Assembly: GCF_006345825.1 (NCBI RefSeq)
Contig: NZ_VCIX01000092.1
Coordinates: forward strand, 1 to 64,000
From: Paenibacillus paridis
GTDB taxonomy: Bacteria > Bacillota > Bacilli > Paenibacillales > Paenibacillaceae
Length of the DNA: 64,000 nucleotides
Reading direction: 5' to 3'
This document shows, one piece after another, positions 51,998 through 60,719 of this stretch. A program made the translations under genes and the position numbers. The notes beneath the pieces are model-generated. The model ran no database searches. It was not told where the DNA came from and was given only the letters and a program-made list of their open reading frames with translations. Every line of letters starts with the position of its first letter. Position 1 is the first letter of the stretch.

Positions 51998-53344
51998 ATG
52001 CGTTCGATTAAAAAACGGTATTCCGCTATTTTATTGCTCTTAGCTATTGGCTTAACGGCTTGCGGAGGGGGCAATACGAATAATGCCTCTACTAACGAAG
52101 CGAACAACACCCCAAAAACGAGTGCTTCCGAAACAAAGGAAGCTTCATCCACTGAGCCAGTAACGATCCGCGTAAGCTACTGGGCGGGAACCCAACTAAC
52201 GATTGATGCCCATGACAACGTTGTAAAGCTGTTTGAAGCCGCTTATCCTAACATTAAAGTGCAATCCGAATATGCGACGGGTGCCGATTATACGGATAAA
52301 ATTCTAGTGCAAGCGGCATCGAAGGATTTGGCAGATGTCGTACGCGTCGATTATTCGCAAATTAAAAACTATGTAAGCAAGGGTTTGCTTCAGCCGTTGG
52401 ATGAGTACGTTGCGGATAAAACCATCGATTTGGAGGGAATTAACCCTCTCCATACTGATGTGGGCAAAGTGGACGACAAGCTATACGGCGTCAATATCGG
52501 CAACAACGCGCTCGTCCTATTTTATGATCCGGATAAGCTGAAGGAAGCAGGCGTTGAGGCGCCTGCTGCATCAGGTTATACATGGGAGCAATACGAGCAG
52601 GACTTGCAGACAGTTAAAGATAAGCTGGGCATTTACGGCGACACGCATTTTGGTCAATCCCAATATGAAATCTGGCTTCGCCAGCATGACGCTAAGCTTT
52701 ACAATGACGCGCAGGATGGCCTTGGCTATGAGGACGACGGCTTGTTTACGGAGTTTTTTGAAACGCAGCTGCGGCTGCAAAAGAAAGAACTGCTCACGCC
52801 GGTAGCTGTTGAATCGGAGATTAAAGCACTTGAGGACGGTCCGTTCCCGAAAGGCAACTCTGCCTATGGCGGCTGGGGTTACTGGAGCGGCAGCCACAGC
52901 GCGGTCGTTGAGAAGCAGTTAAATAAGGTTGTTGGCTTCTCGTTGTTCCCAGGCCCAGGCAAAGGAGCTTACATTAAGCCATCCTTCTTCCACGGCATTT
53001 CAAGCAACTCGAAGCATCCTAAGGAAGCGGCTCAGTTTATCGAGTTCTACACAAACAATATTGAGGCAGCAAAATCGTTGGATGGTTATTTCGGCTTTCC
53101 CTATAATCCTAAAGTGCTTGCAGGCGTAGAATCAGAGTTTACAGATACGCAGAAGAGAGTACGCGCGTATTTGGATTTGGTTGAATCGCAAGGCAGTCCG
53201 ATTGATCCGCCTGCTCCTGCAGCCGGAAGCGAAGTGAGCACCTCATTCAAAAACATCGCGTCGGAAATTTTCTATGAGAAACTGACGCCAGCTGAAGGCG
53301 CAAAGCGTTTCCGCCAGGAAGCAAATAAAGCATTGAAAAAGTAA
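51998..53344 (+). CDS. solute-binding lipoprotein of a sugar ABC importer
   Basis: A 448-residue lipoprotein. Seen: lipobox LTAC (residues 19-22), an Asn/Thr/Ser-rich linker, then the two-lobe binding fold with SYWAGTQLTIDAHDNVVKLFEAAYP, YGVNIGNNALVLFYDPDKLKEAGVE, GGWGYWSGSHSAVVEKQL and IKPSFFHGISSNSKHPKEAA. Close paralogue of the gene before it. AAGGAGAGAG precedes the ATG. A GC-rich hairpin separates it from the permease genes. Confidence 0.93.
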   Translation: MRSIKKRYSAILLLLAIGLTACGGGNTNNASTNEANNTPKTSASETKEASSTEPVTIRVSYWAGTQLTIDAHDNVVKLFEAAYPNIKVQSEYATGADYTDKILVQAASKDLADVVRVDYSQIKNYVSKGLLQPLDEYVADKTIDLEGINPLHTDVGKVDDKLYGVNIGNNALVLFYDPDKLKEAGVEAPAASGYTWEQYEQDLQTVKDKLGIYGDTHFGQSQYEIWLRQHDAKLYNDAQDGLGYEDDGLFTEFFETQLRLQKKELLTPVAVESEIKALEDGPFPKGNSAYGGWGYWSGSHSAVVEKQLNKVVGFSLFPGPGKGAYIKPSFFHGISSNSKHPKEAAQFIEFYTNNIEAAKSLDGYFGFPYNPKVLAGVESEFTDTQKRVRAYLDLVESQGSPIDPPAPAAGSEVSTSFKNIASEIFYEKLTPAEGAKRFRQEANKALKK

Positions 53345-53370
53345 CTATGCATTCGCTATAGGCGGTGTCA

Positions 53371-53402
53371 GCGGCCTTCTCATCCATGGGATAGAAGGCC
53401 GC
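53371..53402 (+). terminator. hairpin between binding-protein and permease genes
   Basis: GCGGCCTTCT and AGAAGGCCGC form a perfect 10-base stem with a 12-base loop. There is no T run, so an mRNA-stabilising or attenuating role is more likely than full termination. Confidence 0.6.
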
Positions 53403-53441
53403 ATTTATGAAGTATGCAGATGGATGAAAAGGAGTTAACCA

Positions 53442-54362
53442 GTGAAACGCACCTCTAAACAATGGCTGCGTAATCCCGACATGTATGCCGGATACGCATT
53501 TATATTTCCATGGCTGCTTGGCCTATTTGTTTTTTCGTTATTTCCGATTTTTTTCTCGTTGTATTTATCGTTTACGGACTATGATATTTTATCCGCGCCA
53601 CAATGGATCGGGTTTGAAAATTTCAAGGAAATGTTCACAGATGACCCGCGCTTCGTGAAATCAGTGAAGGTGACGCTGCTTTACGTTGCAGTGGCTGTCC
53701 CGCTTCGCCTATGCTTTGCACTGGCTATTGCCGCTTTGCTTAATATGAAAATAAAAGGGGCTCGAGCTCTTCGTTCTCTGTATTATTTGCCAACGCTGAT
53801 GGGCGGGAGCGTAGCTGTTATCGTGATGTGGGGTCAGCTCTTTGGCTTAAATGGAGCGTTCAATTCGTTCATGCGCTCGATTTTTGGAATTGAAATATCG
53901 ATTTCTTGGATTACCGACCCTTCGACAGCGCTTGGCTCCCTGATTGTTTTGTCCGTATGGCAATTCGGATCGGCGATGCTGATCTTTCTTGCGGGCCTAA
54001 AGCAAATTCCAGCGAGTTTGCTGGAGGCTGCCTTGGTAGACGGAGCGTCAGCGGCCTATAGATTCCGCCGAATTACATTGCCGTTGCTTAGTCCGGTAAT
54101 CTTCTTCAACCTAGTGATGGGAATCATCGGGGGTTTTAAAGTTTTCTCGGAGGGCATGATCTTAACCGGCGGCGGACCGCATGACCAGACGCTATTCTAT
54201 GTCATTTATTTATATGAAAACTCATTCCGATTTCTGCATATGGGCTACGGCTCTGCTATGGCATGGGTGTTGTTGCTTGCAGTCAGCATACTGACGGCGC
54301 TCGTCTTCCGCTCTTCTTCACTGTGGGTGCATTACGAATCGAAAGGAGAGAGAGAGGCATGA
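53442..54362 (+). CDS. sugar ABC importer permease (MalF-like)
   Basis: A 306-residue permease. Seen: N-terminal membrane segment YAFIFPWLLGLFVFSLFPIFFSLYLSF, WIGFENFKEMFTDD, six membrane segments in total and EAA motif IPASLLEAALVDGASAAYRFRRITLPLLSP. GTG start at 53442 seven bases after AAGGAG. The TGA overlaps the ATG of the next permease. No ATPase gene is present, so a shared MsmX-type ATPase is likely. Confidence 0.94.
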   Translation: MKRTSKQWLRNPDMYAGYAFIFPWLLGLFVFSLFPIFFSLYLSFTDYDILSAPQWIGFENFKEMFTDDPRFVKSVKVTLLYVAVAVPLRLCFALAIAALLNMKIKGARALRSLYYLPTLMGGSVAVIVMWGQLFGLNGAFNSFMRSIFGIEISISWITDPSTALGSLIVLSVWQFGSAMLIFLAGLKQIPASLLEAALVDGASAAYRFRRITLPLLSPVIFFNLVMGIIGGFKVFSEGMILTGGGPHDQTLFYVIYLYENSFRFLHMGYGSAMAWVLLLAVSILTALVFRSSSLWVHYESKGEREA

Positions 54363-55207
54363 ATGCGACATCACAAAAGCGAGGGGGCAACCTCTGGCTA
54401 AGCGCGGCTGTGTGGGGATTTGCCATCGTTATGATTTATCCGCTGCTTTGGCTGCTATCGAGCTCGCTAAAGCATACGACAGAGGTGTACTCGCAGGCGC
54501 ATAAGCTTATCCCTGCTCATTTTTACTGGGAAAACTATGTATCGGGTTTTAAAGGTTTTGCAGGTCATTCTTTTTTCTTGTTTTTTCAGAATTCACTATA
54601 TGTAACTATATTTTCAGTGGTTGGCACCGTTATTGCTTCCACCATGGCGGCTTATGCTTTTGCTAGAATACGCTTTCCAGGTTCTGCTTTCTGGTTCGCG
54701 TGCATGATGCTGACATTGATGCTGCCAAGCGAGGTGCTTATTATTCCCCAGTATATGCTGTTTAACAAACTGAATTGGATTAACACGTTTTGGCCTTTGA
54801 TTGTTCCATCTTTTGCAGGCGGAGCATTCTTTATCTTTTTGCTCGTGCAGTTCATGCGGGGCATTCCCGTTGAACTTGACGAATCGGCGCGAATCGATGG
54901 GTGCGGCCGTTTCCTGTTTTTTGCTAAAATCATGCTGCCATTAATCGTGCCAGCGATCGTAACAACGGCTGTTTTTAAATTTATATGGACATGGGATGAT
55001 TATTTTGCTCCTCTTCTGTATCTTAACTCAGCGGAAATGGCCACCGTATCGCTAGCCATTAAAAGCATGGCTGATCCGACGATGGAGACAAATTGGGGGG
55101 CGCTGTTCGCGATGTCCGTATTGTCGCTGGTTCCGGTCGTGGCAGTGTTTATCGCCTTTCAGAGATATATTGTTGAAGGGATAAGTACGACAGGACTGAA
55201 GGGATAG
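54359..55207 (+). CDS. sugar ABC importer permease (MalG-like)
   Basis: A 282-residue permease. Seen: six membrane segments, EAA motif IPVELDESARIDGCGRFLFFAKIMLPLIVP and the C-terminus FIAFQRYIVEGISTTGLKG typical of the MalG group. The ATG at 54359 overlaps the previous stop as ATGA and has GGAGAGAGAG upstream. Last gene of the operon that began with the kinase at 48231. Confidence 0.95.
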   Translation: MNATSQKRGGNLWLSAAVWGFAIVMIYPLLWLLSSSLKHTTEVYSQAHKLIPAHFYWENYVSGFKGFAGHSFFLFFQNSLYVTIFSVVGTVIASTMAAYAFARIRFPGSAFWFACMMLTLMLPSEVLIIPQYMLFNKLNWINTFWPLIVPSFAGGAFFIFLLVQFMRGIPVELDESARIDGCGRFLFFAKIMLPLIVPAIVTTAVFKFIWTWDDYFAPLLYLNSAEMATVSLAIKSMADPTMETNWGALFAMSVLSLVPVVAVFIAFQRYIVEGISTTGLKG

Positions 55208-55213
55208 CCTTAA

Positions 55214-55241
55214 AATGCCCAGTACGAAGTGCTACCGGGCA
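55214..55241 (+). terminator. weak hairpin after the permease operon
   Basis: ATGCCC and GGGCAT with partial inner pairing lie just after the permease stop; there is no T run, so the call is tentative. Confidence 0.4.
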
Positions 55242-55278
55242 TACATAGGCACAATGGTTATGCTGCGTAATATTTATT

Positions 55279-56832
55279 TTAATGCGGCGGGTTGTCCTCA
55301 TTGTCCCTAGCGGGATGAATAGGAAGCAAAATGCGAAAGCTCGTTCCGATACCAGGCTCGCTGCTAACGGCAATGGTTCCTTCGTGTGCATCTACGATTG
55401 ATTTCGTAATCGCAAGACCTAGCCCTGCGCCTCCGTTCTTGCGTGTTCGGGAGGACTCGCTCCGATAAAATCTTTCGAACAAATGCGGCAAATGTGCCGC
55501 GTCAATGCCAGCGCCGTTATCGGTGACGGCCAGCTCTGCAAACTTGTGCTCTTTAGCTAATGTAATCGTGATGGTACCGGCTTCAGAGTCGGTATGCTGC
55601 ACGGCGTTAAGAAACAGATTAAGCAGCACCTGCTTCAGCTTGTCGGCATGGAAGAGGCCGGTAACCGGAGACGCAATGGTTATCTCCACTTTTCGGCGCC
55701 CCGCAAGCAGCTGCAGCTGCGGCTCCATTTCAAGGAGCAGTTCGTCCAGACGCGTATCAGTCAGCTGCAGCCGAGGGTCTTGATCTAGCTTAGCCAGCGA
55801 CAATAAATCCTCGACGAGCTTATTGATGCGCCTCGATTCCAGCTGCATGCTGTTTAATGCCCGATTGAGCTGCTCGGGGCTCGCAGCTGCGCCGCGCAGC
55901 AAAACCTCCAGAAAACCATGGATGGAAGTGAGCGGCGTTCGTAGCTCATGAGAGGCATCGGCAACGAATCGGCGCATTTTCTCGGTCGTTTTGCGCTCGC
56001 TTTCGAAGGATACATCGAGTCGCTCAAGCATGCCGTTAAAAGCATCTGACAAGCGATCGATTTCCTCTTGGCCTTGACTCGCCGGGATTCGTTTAGTCAG
56101 ATTCCCAGCATCGGTCTGCTGTGCGGCTAGCACGACGCGGGACAAGGGCCTTAACGTCCGGCGGAGCAGCGGCAAATAAAGGGCAAGGCCGGCAGCGAGC
56201 GCCAATACGGATAACCCGGCAAATATAGCTAGCTGTGTCAGAAGAAGCTGTTTTAGTGAATACGTTTCGGTACTCGCTTGGATGATGCCTTGCGAACTGC
56301 CTGGCGGGCCGGCGAGCCGAAAAACAACAAGCTGCTCGATTCCTTGCGTATTATTGATGATTTTGTAATCGGTTTTCTTATGTCCGCGAAGCTGGGCTTG
56401 AAGCTGCTTATATTCCTCCGTAGTGAGGATCGGAGCATTGGTCCCGTTATCCTTCGTCACCTCGGATAGGGTTCCGCTTGAATCAATGTAGAGGACCGAT
56501 AATCCTGGCTGATAAAAGATAGGAGAATCACGTCTTCCTTTTTGCGGCCAATCCGAAGGTGCAGATTCGTCGGAATCCATAGCGTTATTATGTTTTGCCG
56601 GCGGCTCCGGGTTTTCTCCATTCGAAAACCAGTCCATCGGCATGGACATGATTTGCGCATTTAACGCCTCTGCTTTATTTTGATAGACAAAATCTTTCAT
56701 GATGATATATTGCAGTACGCCAATGAGCAAGAATAATGCGGCTAAAATCAGTAAGGAGCGATTCAGCAGCTGGTACCGCAGCGATCGAGGGGCAAAAAGT
56801 CGGGCGAATGAATCTTTTCTCCATCTGCTCAT
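55279..56832 (-). CDS. OmpR-system sensor histidine kinase
   Basis: A 517-residue kinase. Seen: membrane segment 1 (residues about 24-46), an outer domain of about 140 residues, membrane segment 2 (about residues 192-212), HAMP (RRTLRPLSRVVLAAQQTDAGNLTKRI), the His box ADASHELRTPLTSIHGF and HATPase boxes LFLNAVQHTDS, VTDNGAGIDAAHLPHLFERF and GGAGLGLAITKSIVDAH. It is complete. Its start overlaps the stop of the regulator gene as ATGA. The divergent neighbour is a secreted peptidoglycan-binding protein, so envelope stress is a likely signal (inference). Confidence 0.93.
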   Translation of the reverse strand: MSRWRKDSFARLFAPRSLRYQLLNRSLLILAALFLLIGVLQYIIMKDFVYQNKAEALNAQIMSMPMDWFSNGENPEPPAKHNNAMDSDESAPSDWPQKGRRDSPIFYQPGLSVLYIDSSGTLSEVTKDNGTNAPILTTEEYKQLQAQLRGHKKTDYKIINNTQGIEQLVVFRLAGPPGSSQGIIQASTETYSLKQLLLTQLAIFAGLSVLALAAGLALYLPLLRRTLRPLSRVVLAAQQTDAGNLTKRIPASQGQEEIDRLSDAFNGMLERLDVSFESERKTTEKMRRFVADASHELRTPLTSIHGFLEVLLRGAAASPEQLNRALNSMQLESRRINKLVEDLLSLAKLDQDPRLQLTDTRLDELLLEMEPQLQLLAGRRKVEITIASPVTGLFHADKLKQVLLNLFLNAVQHTDSEAGTITITLAKEHKFAELAVTDNGAGIDAAHLPHLFERFYRSESSRTRKNGGAGLGLAITKSIVDAHEGTIAVSSEPGIGTSFRILLPIHPARDNEDNPPH

Positions 56833-57515
56833 GGAAAATCCATCCGATAACCCGATCCGCGAAGTGTGCGAATCAGCCGATGCTCCTTGTCATTTAATTT
56901 ATCTCTAAGAGAACGGATGTACACCTCCACGATGTTTTCTTCCCCGCCAAAGTTATATCCCCAAACCTTGTCCAAAATAAGCGATTTGCTGAGTACGATA
57001 CCATTGTTCATAATAATGAACCTCAGCAGCTCGTATTCGGTTGGCGACAATTCAAGCGCTTGATCTAAATAGAGAAGCTCCTTGCGGCGGTCATCCAGCC
57101 GGAACGGTCCATAGCTCGCCTCGCCAAGCAAATGGGGGAACTGGTTGCGAAGCCTTGCTCCAATGCGTGCAAGAAGCTCGCTGAAGCTAAAGGGCTTGAC
57201 CAAATAGTCGTCAGCGCCAAGCGTCAGGCCTTTGACGCGGTCTTCAATCTCATCCTTGGCTGTCAGCATGATGACGGCGATGTTGTTTCCCGTCGCTCTC
57301 AAAGCTGCGCATACCTCAAATCCGTTTAATCCCGGCATCATGACGTCTAATATGACAACTTGAGGCTCGAAGGAGGCTGCTTCAACGAGTGCAGCTTCTC
57401 CGTCGTAAGCGACTCGGATATCAAAGCCTTCATTGATAAGCCCTAGTTCAAGAAACTGCACAATATTCGGTTCATCATCAACAAGCAATATTTTAATCCC
57501 TTTAAAGGATGCCAT
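56829..57515 (-). CDS. OmpR-family response regulator
   Basis: A 228-residue regulator. Seen: receiver with LLVDDEPNIVQFLELGL, phosphoacceptor in PQVVILDVMMPGLNG and the switch lysine in ADDYLVKPFSFSELLARI; winged helix with YLDQALELSPTEYELLRFI and VEVYIRSLRDKL, ending RTLRGSGYRMDFP. GGAGG precedes the ATG at 57515. An 11-base direct repeat ATTCAGC (57588, 57599) upstream is a likely binding site, serving both this operon and the divergent peptidoglycan-binding gene. Confidence 0.95.
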   Translation of the reverse strand: MASFKGIKILLVDDEPNIVQFLELGLINEGFDIRVAYDGEAALVEAASFEPQVVILDVMMPGLNGFEVCAALRATGNNIAVIMLTAKDEIEDRVKGLTLGADDYLVKPFSFSELLARIGARLRNQFPHLLGEASYGPFRLDDRRKELLYLDQALELSPTEYELLRFIIMNNGIVLSKSLILDKVWGYNFGGEENIVEVYIRSLRDKLNDKEHRLIRTLRGSGYRMDFP

Positions 57516-57587
57516 TTTCGTTCCTCCTTCATGTCTTTCATTCTATTATCGGCCTTTTGAACAAAAGATGCACCTTGTAACATGAGA

Positions 57588-57605
57588 ATTCAGCTAACAT
57601 TCAGC
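57588..57605. promoter_or_regulatory. direct repeat, candidate OmpR-family binding site
   Basis: ATTCAGC occurs at 57588-57594 and 57599-57605, one helical turn apart, within the divergent promoter region of the regulator gene and the peptidoglycan-binding gene. Confidence 0.5.
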
Positions 57606-57733
57606 CTGGACTTGAATGGCTTATGGGAGATAGGCTATCCGTTTTTTTTGTTGTTTTTTTGGAATGAATTTTAAAAGTTGGGGATAGTAAAGGGGGAGCT
57701 TAAAACCTAAACCAAAAGGATGGTGTATTTTGC

Positions 57734-58744
57734 ATGCAACAGGAGAAAGAAGTTTTGGATCCAAATGGAAAAAGAAGTAAGATAGGAAGACTTGCTGCAA
57801 GGTACATAGGCGTAGCGTTACTCGCTATTGCGCTCATGTTCAGCTTGCCTAACACAGGGCATGCGATTGGAAAAAACGCTAAGGGGCCCGATGTTTATGT
57901 TATTCAAGGAATGCTGAAATCGTTAGGCAGCTATTCCGGGCCAATTGACGGCTATTACGGTGCATCAACCGTTCGCGGAGTAAAATATTATCAGAAAAAG
58001 CATGGTCTGAAAGCAACGGGTGCCGTGGATGCTAAAACGCTACAATCCATTTCATATTCGTATTCTGAGCTGAAGGCATCTGCGAAATCACGCAGTCAAG
58101 CCAAAGCGAAGGGCAATGCGAAGGGCTTGGGCAAAGGTGCTGGTAATGGCGCTGGTGGCGGTGCAGGCGGCGGAGCTGGTGGCGGTGCAGGTGGCGGTGC
58201 AGGCGGCGGAGCTGGTGGCGGTGCAGGCGGCGGAGCTGGTGGCGGTGCAGGCGGCGGAGCTGGTGGCGGTGCAGGCGGCGGAGCAGGTGGCGGAGCAGGT
58301 GGCGGTGCAGGTGGCGGAGCAGGCGGCGGTGCAGGTGGCGGAGCAGGCGGCGGTGCAGGCGGCGGAGCAGGCGGCGGAGCAGGTGGCGGTGCAGGCGGCG
58401 GAGCAGGCGGCGGAGCAGGCGGCGGTGCAGGCGGCGGTGCAGGCGGCGCAGGCGAGAACCAAGGCAAAGGCGGAGGCTTTGGCGGTGGTCAAGGCGGAAA
58501 CCAAAGCAAAGGCGGAGGAATCGGCGGTGGCCAAGGCGGAAACCAAAGCAAAGGCGGAGGAATCGGCGGTGGCCAAGGCGGGAACCAAAGCAAAGGCGGA
58601 GGAATTGGCGGAGGCCAAGGCGGCAATGGCAACATTGGCGGCGGACAATCCGGCAATCAGGCTCCAAACGGTGGACCGTCTGGCAATCAAAGCAAAGGCG
58701 GAAATTCTTCCGAGAATCAAGCTCCGAACAGCAGCCAGCAATAG
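57734..58744 (+). CDS. secreted peptidoglycan-binding protein with GGGA repeats
   Basis: A 336-residue surface protein. Seen: a cytosolic N-tail and a hydrophobic segment (YIGVALLAIALMFSL, residues about 24-38) ending near GHAIG, which may be a signal peptide; a single peptidoglycan-binding domain (VYVIQGMLKSLGSYSGPIDGYYGASTVRGVKYYQKKHGL, cited in part, residues about 53-95); a basic Lys/Ala linker; about 24 repeats of Gly-Gly-Gly-Ala (residues about 140-238); then 14-residue repeats of the kind GGNQSKGGGIGGGQ and an Asn/Gln/Ser-rich end. No catalytic domain and no sortase motif. It may be a wall-bound structural or adhesive protein. The only ribosome binding site is a distant AAGGATGG. Confidence 0.82.
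   Translation: MQQEKEVLDPNGKRSKIGRLAARYIGVALLAIALMFSLPNTGHAIGKNAKGPDVYVIQGMLKSLGSYSGPIDGYYGASTVRGVKYYQKKHGLKATGAVDAKTLQSISYSYSELKASAKSRSQAKAKGNAKGLGKGAGNGAGGGAGGGAGGGAGGGAGGGAGGGAGGGAGGGAGGGAGGGAGGGAGGGAGGGAGGGAGGGAGGGAGGGAGGGAGGGAGGGAGGGAGGGAGGGAGGGAGGAGENQGKGGGFGGGQGGNQSKGGGIGGGQGGNQSKGGGIGGGQGGNQSKGGGIGGGQGGNGNIGGGQSGNQAPNGGPSGNQSKGGNSSENQAPNSSQQ
58151..58446 (+). repeat. 12-base tandem repeat coding for Gly-Gly-Gly-Ala
   Basis: About 24 copies of GCWGGYGGCGGW, varying only at third positions. It is in frame and opens long spurious frames on both strands. Such arrays change copy number by slippage or recombination. Confidence 0.92.
58470..58633 (+). repeat. 42-base tandem repeat in the same gene
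   Basis: Three to four copies coding for GGNQSKGGGIGGGQ-type units, the DNA copies being nearly identical (for example at 58496, 58538 and 58580), which points to recent duplication. Confidence 0.8.
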
Positions 58745-58763
58745 GCTTCTTCAAGGATGATAA

Positions 58764-58805
58764 AACAGCCGATCAGGGTCAAGAGCCTGATCGGCTGTTT
58801 TTTTT
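58764..58805 (+). terminator. terminator after the peptidoglycan-binding protein gene
   Basis: AACAGCCGATCAGG and CCTGATCGGCTGTT form a perfect 14-base stem followed by eight or more Ts. Confidence 0.95.
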
Positions 58806-58900
58806 ATTTGTATATAGATACAACGATAATTACTCAAATGAAATGGGAGATGTCAGTTGAACAAAAAATAGTGCCCTACCATAAGCCATTCTCCTTTTCC

Positions 58901-58917
58901 CATTTTCGACGAAAATG
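58901..58917. promoter_or_regulatory. 17-base palindrome before the GH43 gene
   Basis: CATTTTCG-A-CGAAAATG is symmetric about one base. It is a candidate operator for a LacI or similar sugar repressor encoded elsewhere. Confidence 0.5.
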
Positions 58918-59062
58918 ACTAAATAAGTGCACTTCATTCTAAAAAAACCTACATACGCTGTTTTTTTTCGTATGCTACGATAATCCATAGTTGAAGAAAT
59001 CGCTATATTTCAAATAGGAAAATCTGGCATCCACCAAGACAGAGAAAGGCTGATCTAAGCGT

Positions 59063-60634
59063 ATGATAAACAATCCGATTTTAACGGGCTTTAATCCGGA
59101 TGCATCATTTCTGAGGGTAGGCGAGGATTATTATATAGCGACCTCCACCTTTGAATGGTTTCCTGGCGTTCAACTTTATCATTCCAAGGATCTGGCGAAT
59201 TGGGAGTTGATTCCTCATGCGCTTCAACGTACCTCTCAGCTGGATCTCAGAGGGAATCCAAGCTCAGGCGGCATTTGGGCGCCCGCGCTTTCTTACGATA
59301 ACGGCATTTACTATTTGCTTTATACCGACGTTAAAGCACGCAAAGGCGTTTTCAAAGATTTGCATAATTATCTCGTTACATCGGAGGGCATGAACGGCCC
59401 GTGGTCCGAGCCCCTCTATCTGAATGGGAGCGGCTTCGACCCTTATTTGTACCATGACGAGGACGGTACCAAATGGCTTCTCAACATGCAATGGGATTTC
59501 AGGGATAACCACAGCAGGTTTGGGGGGATCTTGCTTCAACAATATGATCCCACGGAGCAGCGGCTTATCGGTTCGGTCAAAAAGATTTACGAAGGCACGG
59601 ACATCGGCGTTACGGAAGGACCACAGCTATTCAAGCGAGGCGGCTATTACTATTTGCTTGTTGCCGAAGGTGGTACGGGCATCAATCATGCAGCTACGTT
59701 AGCACGCTCTAGGCATATTGACGGTCCCTACGAAACGGATCCTTCTTATCCGATGATGACGACGCGCGGCGCTCCCGAGTACCCGCTGCAAAATGCAGGG
59801 CATGGGATGATCGTTGAAACGCAAAAAGGCGAGTGGTACATGTCCCATATTTGCAGCCGCCCGTTTTCTGGGACGAAGCTGAATCCGCTCGGCCGCGAAA
59901 CGTCGCTCCAGCGGCTCCGCTGGACAGAGGATGGTTGGCTGCGCCTCAGCCATGAAGGGAGACTGCCGGCTTTGGCTGCTCCTGCTCCGGATCTTGCTCC
60001 GCATCCGTATCCGGAACTGCCAGCCAAGGATGATTTTGAAGCTCCAGTGCTCGGTCTGCACTACCAGACGCTTCGCGTTCCTGCGGAAGATACGTGGCTT
60101 AGCTTAAGCGAACGTCCCGGCTATTTGCGGCTTCGCGGACGGGAGTCGCTTCATTCTTGGCATCACCAAAGCATGGTGGCACGCCGGCTGCAGCATTTCG
60201 ACTGCACAGTTGAAACGCGCATGGATTATGAACCGGCGCATTTTATGCAGATGGCAGGCCTTGTCTTCTATTATGATGAGCAGGATTACTTTTATTTGCG
60301 AGTGACGCGTGACGGAGACAACGGACGCAAGCTTGGCGTAGTCTCCTCGAACAGCGGCAAATACTGCGAAGACAAAAACAGTGAGCTTTGCGTCAATGAC
60401 TGGGCTACATTCTATTTGCGGGCCAGGGTTAGCGGACGGTCGCTTCAGTTTTCTGCTTCACCGGATGGCGAAGAGTGGGAGAATGTCGGCAGCGAGCTTG
60501 ACATGGGTATGCTCTCAGATGAATACGGCGGCAAGCTTGGCTTCACGGGAGCCATGATCGGCTTATGTGCTCAGGACCTCAACGGTTCAAAAAAACATGC
60601 GGATTTTGATTATTTCACCTATCAGATTGGATAG
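59063..60634 (+). CDS. glycoside hydrolase family 43 (beta-xylosidase/arabinofuranosidase type)
   Basis: A 523-residue two-domain GH43 enzyme of the XynB type. Seen: a five-bladed propeller with the catalytic base aspartate in GFNPDASFLRVGEDYY, the pKa-modulating aspartate in SGFDPYLYHDEDG and the acid glutamate in VTEGPQLFKRGGYY, plus a C-terminal beta-sandwich (from residue about 320, with RLQHFDCTVETRMDYEPAHFMQMAGLVFYYDEQDYFY) that helps shape the active site in this subgroup. No signal peptide, so it works in the cytosol on imported oligosaccharides. GAAAGGCTGAT lies upstream of the ATG. The GH88 gene follows by 85 bases. Confidence 0.94.
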   Translation: MINNPILTGFNPDASFLRVGEDYYIATSTFEWFPGVQLYHSKDLANWELIPHALQRTSQLDLRGNPSSGGIWAPALSYDNGIYYLLYTDVKARKGVFKDLHNYLVTSEGMNGPWSEPLYLNGSGFDPYLYHDEDGTKWLLNMQWDFRDNHSRFGGILLQQYDPTEQRLIGSVKKIYEGTDIGVTEGPQLFKRGGYYYLLVAEGGTGINHAATLARSRHIDGPYETDPSYPMMTTRGAPEYPLQNAGHGMIVETQKGEWYMSHICSRPFSGTKLNPLGRETSLQRLRWTEDGWLRLSHEGRLPALAAPAPDLAPHPYPELPAKDDFEAPVLGLHYQTLRVPAEDTWLSLSERPGYLRLRGRESLHSWHHQSMVARRLQHFDCTVETRMDYEPAHFMQMAGLVFYYDEQDYFYLRVTRDGDNGRKLGVVSSNSGKYCEDKNSELCVNDWATFYLRARVSGRSLQFSASPDGEEWENVGSELDMGMLSDEYGGKLGFTGAMIGLCAQDLNGSKKHADFDYFTYQIG

Positions 60635-60719
60635 TCATTTTAACTTATTTATGTTTACGATTGGTAGCAAACAAGGATACGCAAAGCAAAATAAATGAAT
60701 AAGAAAGTGGGATCAAACC

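Larger units (their letters stand above)
58745..59062. other. intergenic region before the GH43 gene
   Basis: Holds a terminator (58764-58805), the palindrome CATTTTCGACGAAAATG (58901-58917) and the inverted repeat CATACG/CGTATG (58952-58974). No supported gene. Confidence 0.6.

Noticed and set aside
58032..58760. Several long open frames on both strands across the glycine repeat (Pro/Ala-rich, Arg/Leu-rich and Ala/Val-rich)
   Set aside because: They arise because the 12-base repeat has no stops in any frame; the frame with a signal-like segment and wall-binding domain is the real one.
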